From assembly GCA_021825865.1 (NCBI GenBank), contig JAKAFU010000020.1, forward strand, positions 1 through 34,803: a DNA stretch of 34,803 nt, in the 5' to 3' direction. The DNA comes from a bacterium. Its GTDB lineage: Bacteria; SZUA-79; Acidulodesulfobacterales; Acidulodesulfobacteraceae. Within the stretch, counting starts at the first letter, position 1, and each line of letters begins with the position of its first letter. The notes below the pieces were generated by a model. The model was not told the DNA's origin. It ran no database searches and saw only the letters and a list, made by a program, of their open reading frames with translations. Below are positions 1 through 6,404 of the stretch, one piece after another. The position numbers were made by a program, and so were the translations under genes.

Positions 1-622
1 TATTTAAACCTTGACCGTTAGCTACCGGACCGACCGAATTCCAATCCATCATCTGTCTATAGAAATATGGGCTTGCAGTTGTGACGACACCCATTTTAAG
101 GTTAAGCAAATGCGGAGCTATACCGAAACCTGAGCCTAAACCGTTAAGAGATGCCCAGACCTGGTTATTTTTTATAGCGCTACCGTTTGTTGCTCCGGTA
201 TGCACATAAAAAGATATAGAATTTGATAACGGCGAATAGATTTTAAAAGCTCCGCCGGCAACTATACCTAATTTGTTGTAGAAAGTGTCAGTTTGGCTAC
301 TAAGAGCCTCATTTCCCTGATGCAGATAGGCAATGTTTGCCTCAATCATGATAGGCACAGGCCATGGATTCGGCAATGACAGACCCTTTGTGATCTGTGT
401 TGCGTCTGCAGGCGTTCCGTTGGTGCCGGGAAGTCTGAAACCGTTTCTCCAGAATGCTCTTCCGAACGGGTTTAAATTTGGAAATACTGTGTGACAGACT
501 GCGCATGAAAAATGATACTTTTGCGCAAAAGCAGGGATTGCGTTTGCTTTCTTAGGGACGATTGCGAAAGAAACCCCCAGCACAAACAAAGCAATCAAAA
601 ACACTGTAAGTTGCTTTTTCAT
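1..622 (-). CDS. Outer-membrane monohaem cytochrome c-porin fusion (Cyc2-like), 3' end cut by the window edge
   Basis: About 207 codons are visible, starting at the ATG at 622 behind a good ribosome site (AGAGGAG). Residues 1-28 form a signal peptide ending ANA. A haem-binding CAVCH follows at residues 40-44, inside a segment (PAFAQKYHF...FPNLNPFGRAFWRNGFR) typical of fused cytochrome-porins. From about residue 85 the protein alternates short amphipathic beta-strand-like stretches rich in G, N, S and aromatics, as in an outer-membrane barrel. The known arrangement is one haem plugged into or next to a porin, carrying electrons across the outer membrane; Cyc2 iron oxidases are the best-known members. 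Whether this protein handles iron, or is another haem-porin, cannot be decided from the visible half. It stands alone behind two promoters and a long leader. Confidence 0.75.
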   Translation of the reverse strand, partial: MKKQLTVFLIALFVLGVSFAIVPKKANAIPAFAQKYHFSCAVCHTVFPNLNPFGRAFWRNGFRLPGTNGTPADATQITKGLSLPNPWPVPIMIEANIAYLHQGNEALSSQTDTFYNKLGIVAGGAFKIYSPLSNSISFYVHTGATNGSAIKNNQVWASLNGLGSGFGIAPHLLNLKMGVVTTASPYFYRQMMDWNSVGPVANGQGLN

Positions 623-939
623 AATTCTCCTCTCTTTTAATTAATGATTAAATTTAATTTTAAAACGTTTAATAAATATAAAAACAGTTAATAAATAAGA
701 ATTAAATAACCTTTAGTTGTATGCCAGAGCATTTTTAAACATACCTGCGATTTATTAATATTTTCACCTCCGATATAAAATCTCGGTATATAAAATTATA
801 TTAACATATACATAAAACGAGCTTTTAAAAACATTATATCACTTAATTTCTATTTGTAAATATGTTATATGCTATTTAAATAAAATATTAAATAAAATAA
901 ATTATCTTTCATTGAATACAGTTAAATTCACAGATTATA

Positions 940-968
940 TTTATATCGCAAATTAATACCGATGTCAA
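940..968 (-). promoter_or_regulatory. Sigma-70 promoter P2 of the cytochrome-porin gene
   Basis: On the minus strand TTGACA (968-963) is followed by a 17-base spacer and TATAAA (945-940). The expected start near 933 gives a leader of about 310 nt. The spacer ends TTTGCGA, as in P1. Confidence 0.65.
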
Positions 969-1103
969 TATTAAATCTTTTCGCTTTAATTAATTTATAT
1001 ATATTCTATTTTATACTTGAAATAGCAATCTATATCATAAAATATGGGGCACAAACAATCTAATATGCGATTATTCGGTCGTGCGAATATATTTCATATA
1101 TAA

Positions 1104-1132
1104 TATATATCGCAAAGCTATTATATTGTCAA
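1104..1132 (-). promoter_or_regulatory. Sigma-70 promoter P1 of the cytochrome-porin gene
   Basis: On the minus strand TTGACA (1132-1127) is followed by 17 bases and TATATA (1109-1104). It shares TTAATATTGAC-N11-TTTGCGATATA with P2, including the spacing, while the 11 bases between differ. Confidence 0.6.
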
Positions 1133-1203
1133 TATTAATTTACTGCCATTTTAGCAATTTTCTGATATCTATTTGATAATATTTATATTTTTTTATTATT
1201 TTT

Positions 1204-1428
1204 TTATTTTTTCACGTAAACGGTGTATTCCGGTTCGGCTACATCATAGGAAAGGAATTCGTGACCTGTTTTTTTACAGTAGCTTTTTAAATCTTCTATT
1301 ATGCCCTCGTCTGAAGCCGTAACTTTTAAAACTGAGCCGTCCGGAATCTTTTTAAATTCTTCCGCTACTTTCATTATAGGAACCGGACAGCTCAATCCGA
1401 ATGTATCTAATTCATAATCGTAATTCAT
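1204..1428 (-). CDS. tusA: TusA/SirA-family sulfur carrier protein
   Basis: This 74-residue protein matches the full length of the TusA fold. The family signature GLSCPVPIMK lies at residues 11-20, with the sulfur-accepting cysteine at 14 in CPVP. TusA-family proteins carry persulfide between a desulfurase or sulfurtransferase and acceptors in tRNA thiolation, molybdenum cofactor assembly or dissimilatory sulfur metabolism. It follows iscU and the iscS-like gene on the same strand but has its own promoter (1675-1703) and a leader with a 17-bp hairpin. Since the neighbouring desulfurase homologue looks inactive, the sulfur source for this TusA is uncertain. Only a weak GAAGA stands before the ATG. 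Confidence 0.88.
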   Translation of the reverse strand: MNYDYELDTFGLSCPVPIMKVAEEFKKIPDGSVLKVTASDEGIIEDLKSYCKKTGHEFLSYDVAEPEYTVYVKK

Positions 1429-1476
1429 AATTTGTCTTCAATGAAAAATTGTAAATTAAATTAAAACAAATTCAGA

Positions 1477-1519
1477 ATATCTTTTTCGGATATTCGTCTT
1501 AGATATCCGAAAAAGATAT
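1477..1519. repeat. Perfect 17-bp inverted repeat with 9-base loop in the tusA leader
   Basis: The arms 1477-1493 (ATATCTTTTTCGGATAT) and 1503-1519 are exact reverse complements around loop 1494-1502. It lies 48 bases upstream of the tusA ATG and inside the transcript predicted from the 1675-1703 promoter. There is no clean T-run on the minus-strand exit side, so a simple intrinsic terminator is not supported. A leader attenuator, RNA-stability element or dimeric protein site are alternatives. Confidence 0.8.
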
Positions 1520-1674
1520 AATTTATAATTTATTTCATTATAAAATGCGGCTGCATATAAATATATGTCATATTTATATAATACTATATAATACTATAGA
1601 TATATGTCTATGCCGTATCTATATAATAATACAGTATAGTATATAGCATACGTATTCAACATAATAGTATATAT

Positions 1675-1703
1675 TATATAATTCTAAATTATATAATTGT
1701 CAA
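1675..1703 (-). promoter_or_regulatory. Sigma-70 promoter for tusA
   Basis: On the minus strand TTGACA (1703-1698) is followed by a 17-base spacer and TATATA (1680-1675). It starts directly before the iscU stop codon at 1705-1707 and would give a leader of about 240 nt. Confidence 0.55.
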
Positions 1704-1704
1704 A

Positions 1705-2151
1705 TCAGGCATGCTCCAGCTCGTCTAAGCCCTCATGCTCATGGTCGCAGGTCTCAACCTTGGCAATATGACCTTTGCCGGCTTTTACCGATTTGTAATC
1801 TTCGATTGCAAGATGAAGCGCATCGGCGGCTAAATTGGAACAGTGCATCTTAACCGGAGGCAGTCCGTCAAGAGCCTCCGCTACGGCGGCATTTGATATT
1901 TTTTCGGCTTCTTCGAGCGTCTTGCCCTTAACCAGCTCCGTAACCATAGAACTTGTTGCAACGGCTGCGCCGCATCCGAATGTTTTAAATTTTACGTCTT
2001 CAATTTTATCGTCTTTTACTTTAATATAAATTTTCATTATATCGCCGCAAGTGGGATTTCCTAATTCGCCTATCCCGTCGGCGTCCGTTATTTCACCTAC
2101 ATTTCTTGGATGCTGAAAGTGATCCATTACTTTTTCAGAATATACAGGCAT
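1705..2151 (-). CDS. iscU: IscU/NifU N-terminal-type iron-sulfur cluster scaffold
   Basis: The protein has 148 residues, the length of a stand-alone IscU plus a short tail. The three cluster-ligand cysteines are all present: C35 in NPTCGD with the stabilising Asp at 37, C60 in FGCGAA, and C104 in KMHCSN with its preceding His. This scaffold builds [2Fe-2S] or [4Fe-4S] clusters and passes them to apoproteins. The tail after about residue 130 is rich in His, Glu and Asp with one Cys (TCDHEHE), a possible metal-binding extension. The ATG has a good ribosome site (TAAGGAG). It lies 255 bp downstream of the iscS-like gene, its expected partner. Confidence 0.92.
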   Translation of the reverse strand: MPVYSEKVMDHFQHPRNVGEITDADGIGELGNPTCGDIMKIYIKVKDDKIEDVKFKTFGCGAAVATSSMVTELVKGKTLEEAEKISNAAVAEALDGLPPVKMHCSNLAADALHLAIEDYKSVKAGKGHIAKVETCDHEHEGLDELEHA

Positions 2152-2406
2152 ATTAATTTCTCCTTATTTTTTCATATGTTATTTGATTAATTATATTTAA
2201 ATTATTACAACTTAATCTTTTATAGTTATATCTTTTATACTTATATCTTTTTATACTGCGTATTATATTTAATTTTTATTGCTTTATTTAATTTTTTTAT
2301 CTTTTTTTACTTATTTTAATTTAATGCTTCAATACAGATACAATACTTTAATGTATGCACTTTAATATATATAAGATTGAGACGAAGCTTTAATTTAATT
2401 TAATTT

Positions 2407-3588
2407 CTATTTACCGCTTTTAGCTTCTTCATACAGCGGCGACATTTCTCTTAATTTCTGAACTATGGGAGGCAGCTGCTCCGTAAAATACCTAGCGTCT
2501 TCCATAGTATTGTCTTCTCCCAGCGATATAAGCAGCGAACCCTGCGCTAATGCGGCATCGACGCCTATCGCCGTCAATACATGGGAAGATTTAAGTATTT
2601 TAGAAGTGCAGGCAGACCCGCTCGCGACCATTATACCGCTGTTGTTAAGCCACATGAGGATAGATTCTCCTTCTATATATTTTATGACAAAATTTATATT
2701 ATTCGGAAGCCTGTTCGTCCTGCTGCCGTTGAGATACACCTCGTCAATCGACGATAAAACGGTGTCTATGATGTGTTTTTGAATAGGCAGAAGATATTCG
2801 CGTCTTTTATTTAATTCATTTTTTGCGAGCTCGCACGCTGCGCCTGCTCCGGCTATTGCCGCAACATTTTCCGTTCCGGCCCTCCTTCCGAATTCCTGCA
2901 CTCCTCCGTCTATCAGAGGCATTATGCGCGTACCTTTTTTCAGATAAAATAAACCGGCTCCTTTAGGACCGTAAAATCTGTGTGGAGCTGCCGACAGCAT
3001 ATCGACGCCTAGCTCTTTGACGTCGGTTTCTATAAATCCGCACGAAGTATTAGCGTCGGTATGCATATATGCTCCGCTGCCAAATCCGTGAACTATCTCG
3101 GATATTTCTTTTATATTCTGTATAGTGCCTATTTCGTTAGAAGCGTGTGTTATGCTGACTAAGATTGTATCTTTCCTCATAGCGTTTTTAACGTCGTCGG
3201 GATTCACAAAACCGTCCTTGTCAACCGGAAGAGCCGTAAACTCAAATCCGAGCTTTGTAAGCGATTTAACGGCGTTTAAGACGCTGAAATGTTCTATGCC
3301 GGAAACAATTATGTGTTTGCCTTGAGCCATACGCGCAAAAGCGGCGCCTTTTATAGCCAGATTGTTAGATTCCGAACCGCTTGAAGTAAATATAACTTCG
3401 TTAGAAGCGCAGTTAAACAACGAAGCAGCCTGAACGCGGGCTTTATCTAACGCCTCTCTGGGCGCATCGCCGAGATTATGTATGCTCTGAGCATTTCCGT
3501 ACTCCTCTATAAAAAAAGGCTCCATAGCCGACTTTACTTCCGGTCTCATTTTTGTTGCAGCAAAATGGTCAAAATTTATAGTTTTCAA
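2407..3588 (-). CDS. NifS/IscS-like protein lacking the PLP lysine; probable inactive desulfurase partner of IscU
   Basis: The fold is that of a class V aminotransferase/cysteine desulfurase (about 393 residues). I place the start at the TTG at 3588 because GGAGG stands 5 bases before it; the in-frame ATG at 3600 has no ribosome site and would overlap that GGAGG. Numbered from the TTG, conserved features are His100 (GIEH), Asp178 (HTDA), RRAGTENVA and the mobile-loop Cys327 (GSACTS). The Schiff-base lysine of the usual SAHKxxGPKG is replaced: SAAPHRFYGPKG puts Arg204 there (codon AGA at 2979-2977). The substrate-carboxylate Arg is also gone (GSLLISLG, Leu353), and the PLP-contacting Gln is Thr181. 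Normal desulfurase chemistry is therefore not expected. The IscS of Archaeoglobus fulgidus is a known precedent for a lysine-less, desulfurase-inactive partner of IscU. Confidence 0.85.
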   Translation of the reverse strand: MKTINFDHFAATKMRPEVKSAMEPFFIEEYGNAQSIHNLGDAPREALDKARVQAASLFNCASNEVIFTSSGSESNNLAIKGAAFARMAQGKHIIVSGIEHFSVLNAVKSLTKLGFEFTALPVDKDGFVNPDDVKNAMRKDTILVSITHASNEIGTIQNIKEISEIVHGFGSGAYMHTDANTSCGFIETDVKELGVDMLSAAPHRFYGPKGAGLFYLKKGTRIMPLIDGGVQEFGRRAGTENVAAIAGAGAACELAKNELNKRREYLLPIQKHIIDTVLSSIDEVYLNGSRTNRLPNNINFVIKYIEGESILMWLNNSGIMVASGSACTSKILKSSHVLTAIGVDAALAQGSLLISLGEDNTMEDARYFTEQLPPIVQKLREMSPLYEEAKSGK

Positions 3589-3660
3589 TTTTACCTCCAT
3601 AATGACAAGTAACAATCAAGTAAAAAAATATATCAATACATTGCTTTATTTTAATTTATT

Positions 3661-3745
3661 TATTTTAATTACTTTTAATTACTTTTAATTACTTTTAATT
3701 ACTTTTAATTACTTTTAATTACTTTTAATTACTTTTAATTACTTT
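3661..3745. repeat. 10-bp tandem repeat with helically phased A/T tracts
   Basis: Seven exact copies of ACTTTTAATT run from 3671 to 3740, with degenerate copies on both sides. The 10-bp period places the TTTT/AATT tracts on one helical face, which would make the DNA intrinsically curved. It lies upstream of the iscS-like gene, between that start and the 3809-3844 terminator. Confidence 0.9.
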
Positions 3746-3808
3746 ATTTATTTATTCCTTTATAATTATTAGTAAAACATACATTACTAAATTAGTCAAG
3801 TATTATTG

Positions 3809-3844
3809 AAAAAAATGAGGGGCAAATTAAAGTTTGTCCCTCAT
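3809..3844 (-). terminator. Rho-independent terminator after the cytochrome c gene
   Basis: On the minus strand ATGAGGGACAAA (3844-3833) pairs with TTTGCCCCTCAT (3826-3815) except for one mismatch, around a 6-base loop. Seven T residues follow at once. It ends the transcript about 100 bp past the cytochrome stop at 3947. A weak TTGACT just downstream (3799-3794) could begin the next promoter. Confidence 0.8.
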
Positions 3845-3946
3845 TTATATTATAAAATTTATGCAAACCTTGTATTTTTCTTTATTGCTAATTTATTGTT
3901 ACCAGTTTGCTTCTATTCAACTTATTGCTTACTTATTCATTGCCTA

Positions 3947-4336
3947 TTATTTTAAAGAATCTAAATACGAAGCAAGTTCAAACAATTCTTTTTTGTTAAG
4001 CATTTTATGGTCAGGCATAATAGCCATAAAGGTTTTACCGTTTATTTTTACCATAGAACCGGATTTAAAATGTTTTCCGGGCGTAGCTATCTGTGTTTCA
4101 ATCCATTTAATAGAATGTTTTGCAAGACCTTCCTTTGAAAGATTAGGTCCGACGTTGCCGCCTTTGCCGTCTATCGTGTGGCATGCAAAGCAATCAATAC
4201 CGGGTTTATGAGAATGGATAAGCTCGCCTCCTAACTGAGCGGCGCTTAATTTAACCGGAGCAGTTAAAGCATGAACGGTAATATAACCGAAAACTATTAC
4301 TAAAACAATAAATACGACTGTAATTCCTTTTTTCAT
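3947..4336 (-). CDS. Small class I monohaem cytochrome c, exported
   Basis: The 129-residue protein begins with a hydrophobic segment (about 5-22) that is either an uncleaved membrane anchor or a signal peptide ending near VHA. The haem motif CFACH lies at 49-53, followed by GKGGNVGPNL. The distal Met ligand is probably M107 in AIMPDHKML, the usual position in small electron-carrier cytochromes c. It would act in the periplasm, shuttling electrons between membrane complexes; the partner is not visible here. The ATG has an AAGGGGG ribosome site. It lies downstream of apt with a small hairpin between them and is closed by the terminator at 3809-3844. Confidence 0.85.
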   Translation of the reverse strand: MKKGITVVFIVLVIVFGYITVHALTAPVKLSAAQLGGELIHSHKPGIDCFACHTIDGKGGNVGPNLSKEGLAKHSIKWIETQIATPGKHFKSGSMVKINGKTFMAIMPDHKMLNKKELFELASYLDSLK

Positions 4337-4356
4337 GTTTCCCCCTTAAAAATAAA

Positions 4357-4370
4357 CGGATAAAAATCCG
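4357..4370 (-). other. Small leader hairpin followed by T-rich stretch before the cytochrome c gene
   Basis: CGGAT-TTTT-ATCCG on the minus strand is followed by TTTATTTTT and then the AAGGGGG ribosome site. It could be a weak terminator of the apt transcript or a leader element. The stem is only 5 bp. Confidence 0.35.
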
Positions 4371-4495
4371 CAATGTATTTTATTTAAATTAATTTATTGA
4401 TTTCGATTATTATTTAATTATTAAACTAATATTATAGCTATGTTATACATATTATATATATTAGATTAGCAGTTATTATATTAAATCAGTACGGA

Positions 4496-5029
4496 CTAAT
4501 ACGATATCAAAGAAAATACCCCGTACGGTTTTAATTTTTCTCTGCCGTTTAAGAAAGTTAATTCTGCCAGAAAAGCAGTCTCTACTACTTCTGCTTTAAA
4601 TTCAGATATAAGTCCGGCAACGGCGGCAGCGGTACCCCCTGTTGCAAGAACATCGTCCGCTATGACAACCCTGTCGTTTTCTTTAAGAGCGTCTTTATGA
4701 ATTTCGAGCGTTGCGCTGCCGTATTCAAGGTCATAACTCATGGCATTGCACTCTGCCGGAAGTTTACCGGGTTTTCTTACAAGTATAACGCCGCAGCCAA
4801 GTTTATAGGCAAGCGCCGAACCGAAAACGAAACCTCTGGCCTCGACGGAAACAATATAGTCTATCGATTCGCCTATATAACGGTTTGCAAGCATATCAAT
4901 CGTATAATTGAAAGCCTTGGAATGCGCAAGTAAAGTAGTTATATCATAAAAATTAATTCCTTTTTTAGGAAAATCAGGTACTTCGCGGATATAACTTTTT
5001 AACTCTTCAGGATTTTTTATGTTTTTCAT
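4496..5029 (-). CDS. apt: Adenine phosphoribosyltransferase
   Basis: This 177-residue protein has the usual Apt length. It converts adenine and PRPP to AMP in cytoplasmic purine salvage. The PRPP-binding loop is [13 protein letters not shown] at 121-133. Other family signatures are [11 protein letters not shown] near the N-terminus (15-25), EARGF at 63-67, RKPGKLP at 85-91 and SYDLEYG at 98-104. The ATG has no clear ribosome site. Transcription probably starts from the consensus promoter at 5231-5259, leaving a leader of about 195 nt that contains a 26-bp direct duplication. Confidence 0.95.
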   Translation of the reverse strand: MKNIKNPEELKSYIREVPDFPKKGINFYDITTLLAHSKAFNYTIDMLANRYIGESIDYIVSVEARGFVFGSALAYKLGCGVILVRKPGKLPAECNAMSYDLEYGSATLEIHKDALKENDRVVIADDVLATGGTAAAVAGLISEFKAEVVETAFLAELTFLNGREKLKPYGVFSLISY

Positions 5030-5052
5030 TGTTTTTTCGGTTTAATTTATAT

Positions 5053-5108
5053 TTACATTTATTTGATGTATATTAACTTAACTTACATTTATTTGATGTA
5101 TATTAACT
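5053..5108. repeat. 26-bp direct repeat, period 30 bp, in the apt leader
   Basis: Identical copies lie at 5053-5078 and 5083-5108 (core ACATTTATTTGATG, then TATATTAACT). Degenerate TTTATATTGATT-like units continue to about 5190. Confidence 0.8.
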
Positions 5109-5230
5109 CAAGTTATATTGATTAAATTTATATTGATTTGATTTATATTAACTTAATTTATATTGATTTAATCTATGTTGATTTTATTTGTTCGTCTGGC
5201 TGTTTAATGTTATATCTGATTTATTTTGTA

Positions 5231-5259
5231 ATTATAAAACATCAATTTTTTTATGTCAA
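5231..5259 (-). promoter_or_regulatory. Full-consensus sigma-70 promoter for apt
   Basis: On the minus strand TTGACA (5259-5254), a 17-base spacer and TATAAT (5236-5231) match the consensus at all 12 positions. Transcription should start near 5224. Confidence 0.75.
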
Positions 5260-5301
5260 TAATTTAATGCTGTATATATATAAATATATACGTTAATCAA
5301 T

Positions 5302-5516
5302 GATGGACACCTATAATTAATTAGAAACTTATTAATCAGGAACAGATGCCGATAACTTACGAAATATGGAAAACTTAATCTATCTATATAATATATGTAT
5401 ATGTTTAATTAATTTAGAGATAGACGCATATAATTAATTACAGAAATAATTAATTTAGAAACAGATGCCTATAATTTAAAAATTAAATTTATTTATATAA
5501 TATATACTTATATATA
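5302..5516. repeat. Diverged direct duplication of about 100 bp
   Basis: 5302-5400 and 5419-5516 align in order: GATgGAC/GATaGAC, then TATAATTAATTA, then AACAGATGCC, then TATATAATATAT. The offset is 117-119 bp. It lies downstream of the GT2 gene and upstream of the apt promoter. Confidence 0.55.
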
Positions 5517-5522
5517 TTATGT

Positions 5523-6350
5523 TTATTTATATATTCCCAGTCTGAGTTTTAATACAGTAAAAAATGCTTCAAAGATAATAGACTTAGACATTTTAGATTT
5601 GCCGAATGTTCTTTCATAAAAAATTATAGGTATTTCTTTATATGCACATTTCTGTTTTATAATTCTGTATTTCATTTCTATCTGAAAAGCGTAGCCTTTA
5701 GATTTTATGCCTTTCAAATTTATTTTCTTAAGACATTCCGCGCTATATGCGTTAAATCCTCCGGTCAAATCGGTTATATCCGAGCCTGTAATAAATTTAG
5801 CGTATATATTGGCGAAATAAGAAATCAAAAGCCTGCTCATTTTCCAGTTAATAATCCTTATACCGTCTTTATAGCGTGAACCTACAACCATACCGCATTT
5901 TTCATTTCCTATTGTTTCAATAAATTTTTTTATTTCTTCAGGGTCATGGGAAAAATCGCAGTCCATTGTTATTACATAATCGTAATCATTATCAGCCGCA
6001 AATTTGAAGCCCTGTACGTAAGCCGTCCCTAAGCCTAATTTTGACGGTCGTTTGAGCAAAAACAGCCTGTCCGCAAAAACATATTTCCCGTCTTTTTTTT
6101 TATTTTTTAAATCTAAAATGATTTCCGCCGTCCCGTCCGGAGAATTATCATCAATAATCAGGAGATTTATTGATACATTATCATTGCCGCTATTCCTGCC
6201 GCTATCCTTGTCTTTGTCCCTGTAATTTTCCGTATCGGCTGAAAAATTGCTTTTCGCCGCATTTTCAAATGATAAAGACAAAACGGCATTTATCATTTTT
6301 TCTATATTATCTTTTTCGTTATATGTCGGAATAACCGTCAATATTTTCAT
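5523..6350 (-). CDS. DPM1-like polyprenyl-phosphate glycosyltransferase (GT2)
   Basis: The 275-residue protein has the GT2 fold of dolichol/polyprenyl-phosphate mannosyl- and glucosyltransferases: IPTYNEKDNI at 7-16, DDNSPDG at 67-73, the metal-binding MDCDFSHD at 129-136 and GSRY further on. It transfers a sugar from a nucleotide sugar to a lipid phosphate at the inner membrane face. It has no C-terminal membrane segments, so it is the soluble, DPM1-type form. Residues about 29-59 are a polar, repeat-like insert (DKDKD, SGRNSGND) not expected in the family. It follows a GT39-type gene by 54 bp. The likely pairing is that this enzyme makes the lipid-linked sugar and GT39 uses it. The sugar is not predictable. 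Confidence 0.85.
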   Translation of the reverse strand: MKILTVIPTYNEKDNIEKMINAVLSLSFENAAKSNFSADTENYRDKDKDSGRNSGNDNVSINLLIIDDNSPDGTAEIILDLKNKKKDGKYVFADRLFLLKRPSKLGLGTAYVQGFKFAADNDYDYVITMDCDFSHDPEEIKKFIETIGNEKCGMVVGSRYKDGIRIINWKMSRLLISYFANIYAKFITGSDITDLTGGFNAYSAECLKKINLKGIKSKGYAFQIEMKYRIIKQKCAYKEIPIIFYERTFGKSKMSKSIIFEAFFTVLKLRLGIYK

Positions 6351-6404
6351 CGTTGAGCAGAGAAATTTAATTAAAGAATGATATTATTTTTTCAGTATAA
6401 TTTG

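Larger units (their letters stand above)
623..1203. other. 581-bp intergenic leader of the cytochrome-porin gene
   Basis: No credible protein gene is present on either strand. On the minus strand it holds two promoter-like elements (940-968 and 1104-1132). Further downstream is a hairpin (arms CCGA and TCGG) ending directly in a strong Shine-Dalgarno-like GGAGGTG (complement of 765-771) with no ATG at usable distance. The 3' end of tusA lies at 1204; no G+C-rich terminator stem is visible between tusA and promoter P1. Confidence 0.5.
5030..5522. other. 493-bp intergenic region before apt
   Basis: It contains no gene. It holds the apt promoter (5231-5259), a 26-bp direct repeat (5053-5108) and a diverged direct duplication of about 100 bp (5302-5516). 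The part next to the glycosyltransferase stop is almost pure A and T. Confidence 0.6.

Noticed and set aside
711-744. Short reading frame MFKNALAYN on the minus strand after the GGAGGTG site
   Set aside because: Only nine codons, with the strong site too far upstream (about 22 bases) for normal initiation.
1066-1081. ATTCG-GTCGTG-CGAAT inverted repeat between the two cytochrome promoters
   Set aside because: Only 5-6 bp, easily by chance, although its position between the promoters is noted.
3661-3745. Repeat array considered as CRISPR
   Set aside because: Units are 10 bp, directly tandem and have no spacers.
3834-4211. Plus-strand frame of 125 codons opposite the cytochrome c gene
   Set aside because: It is the shadow of a gene with a clear haem motif; no family resemblance and no ribosome site.
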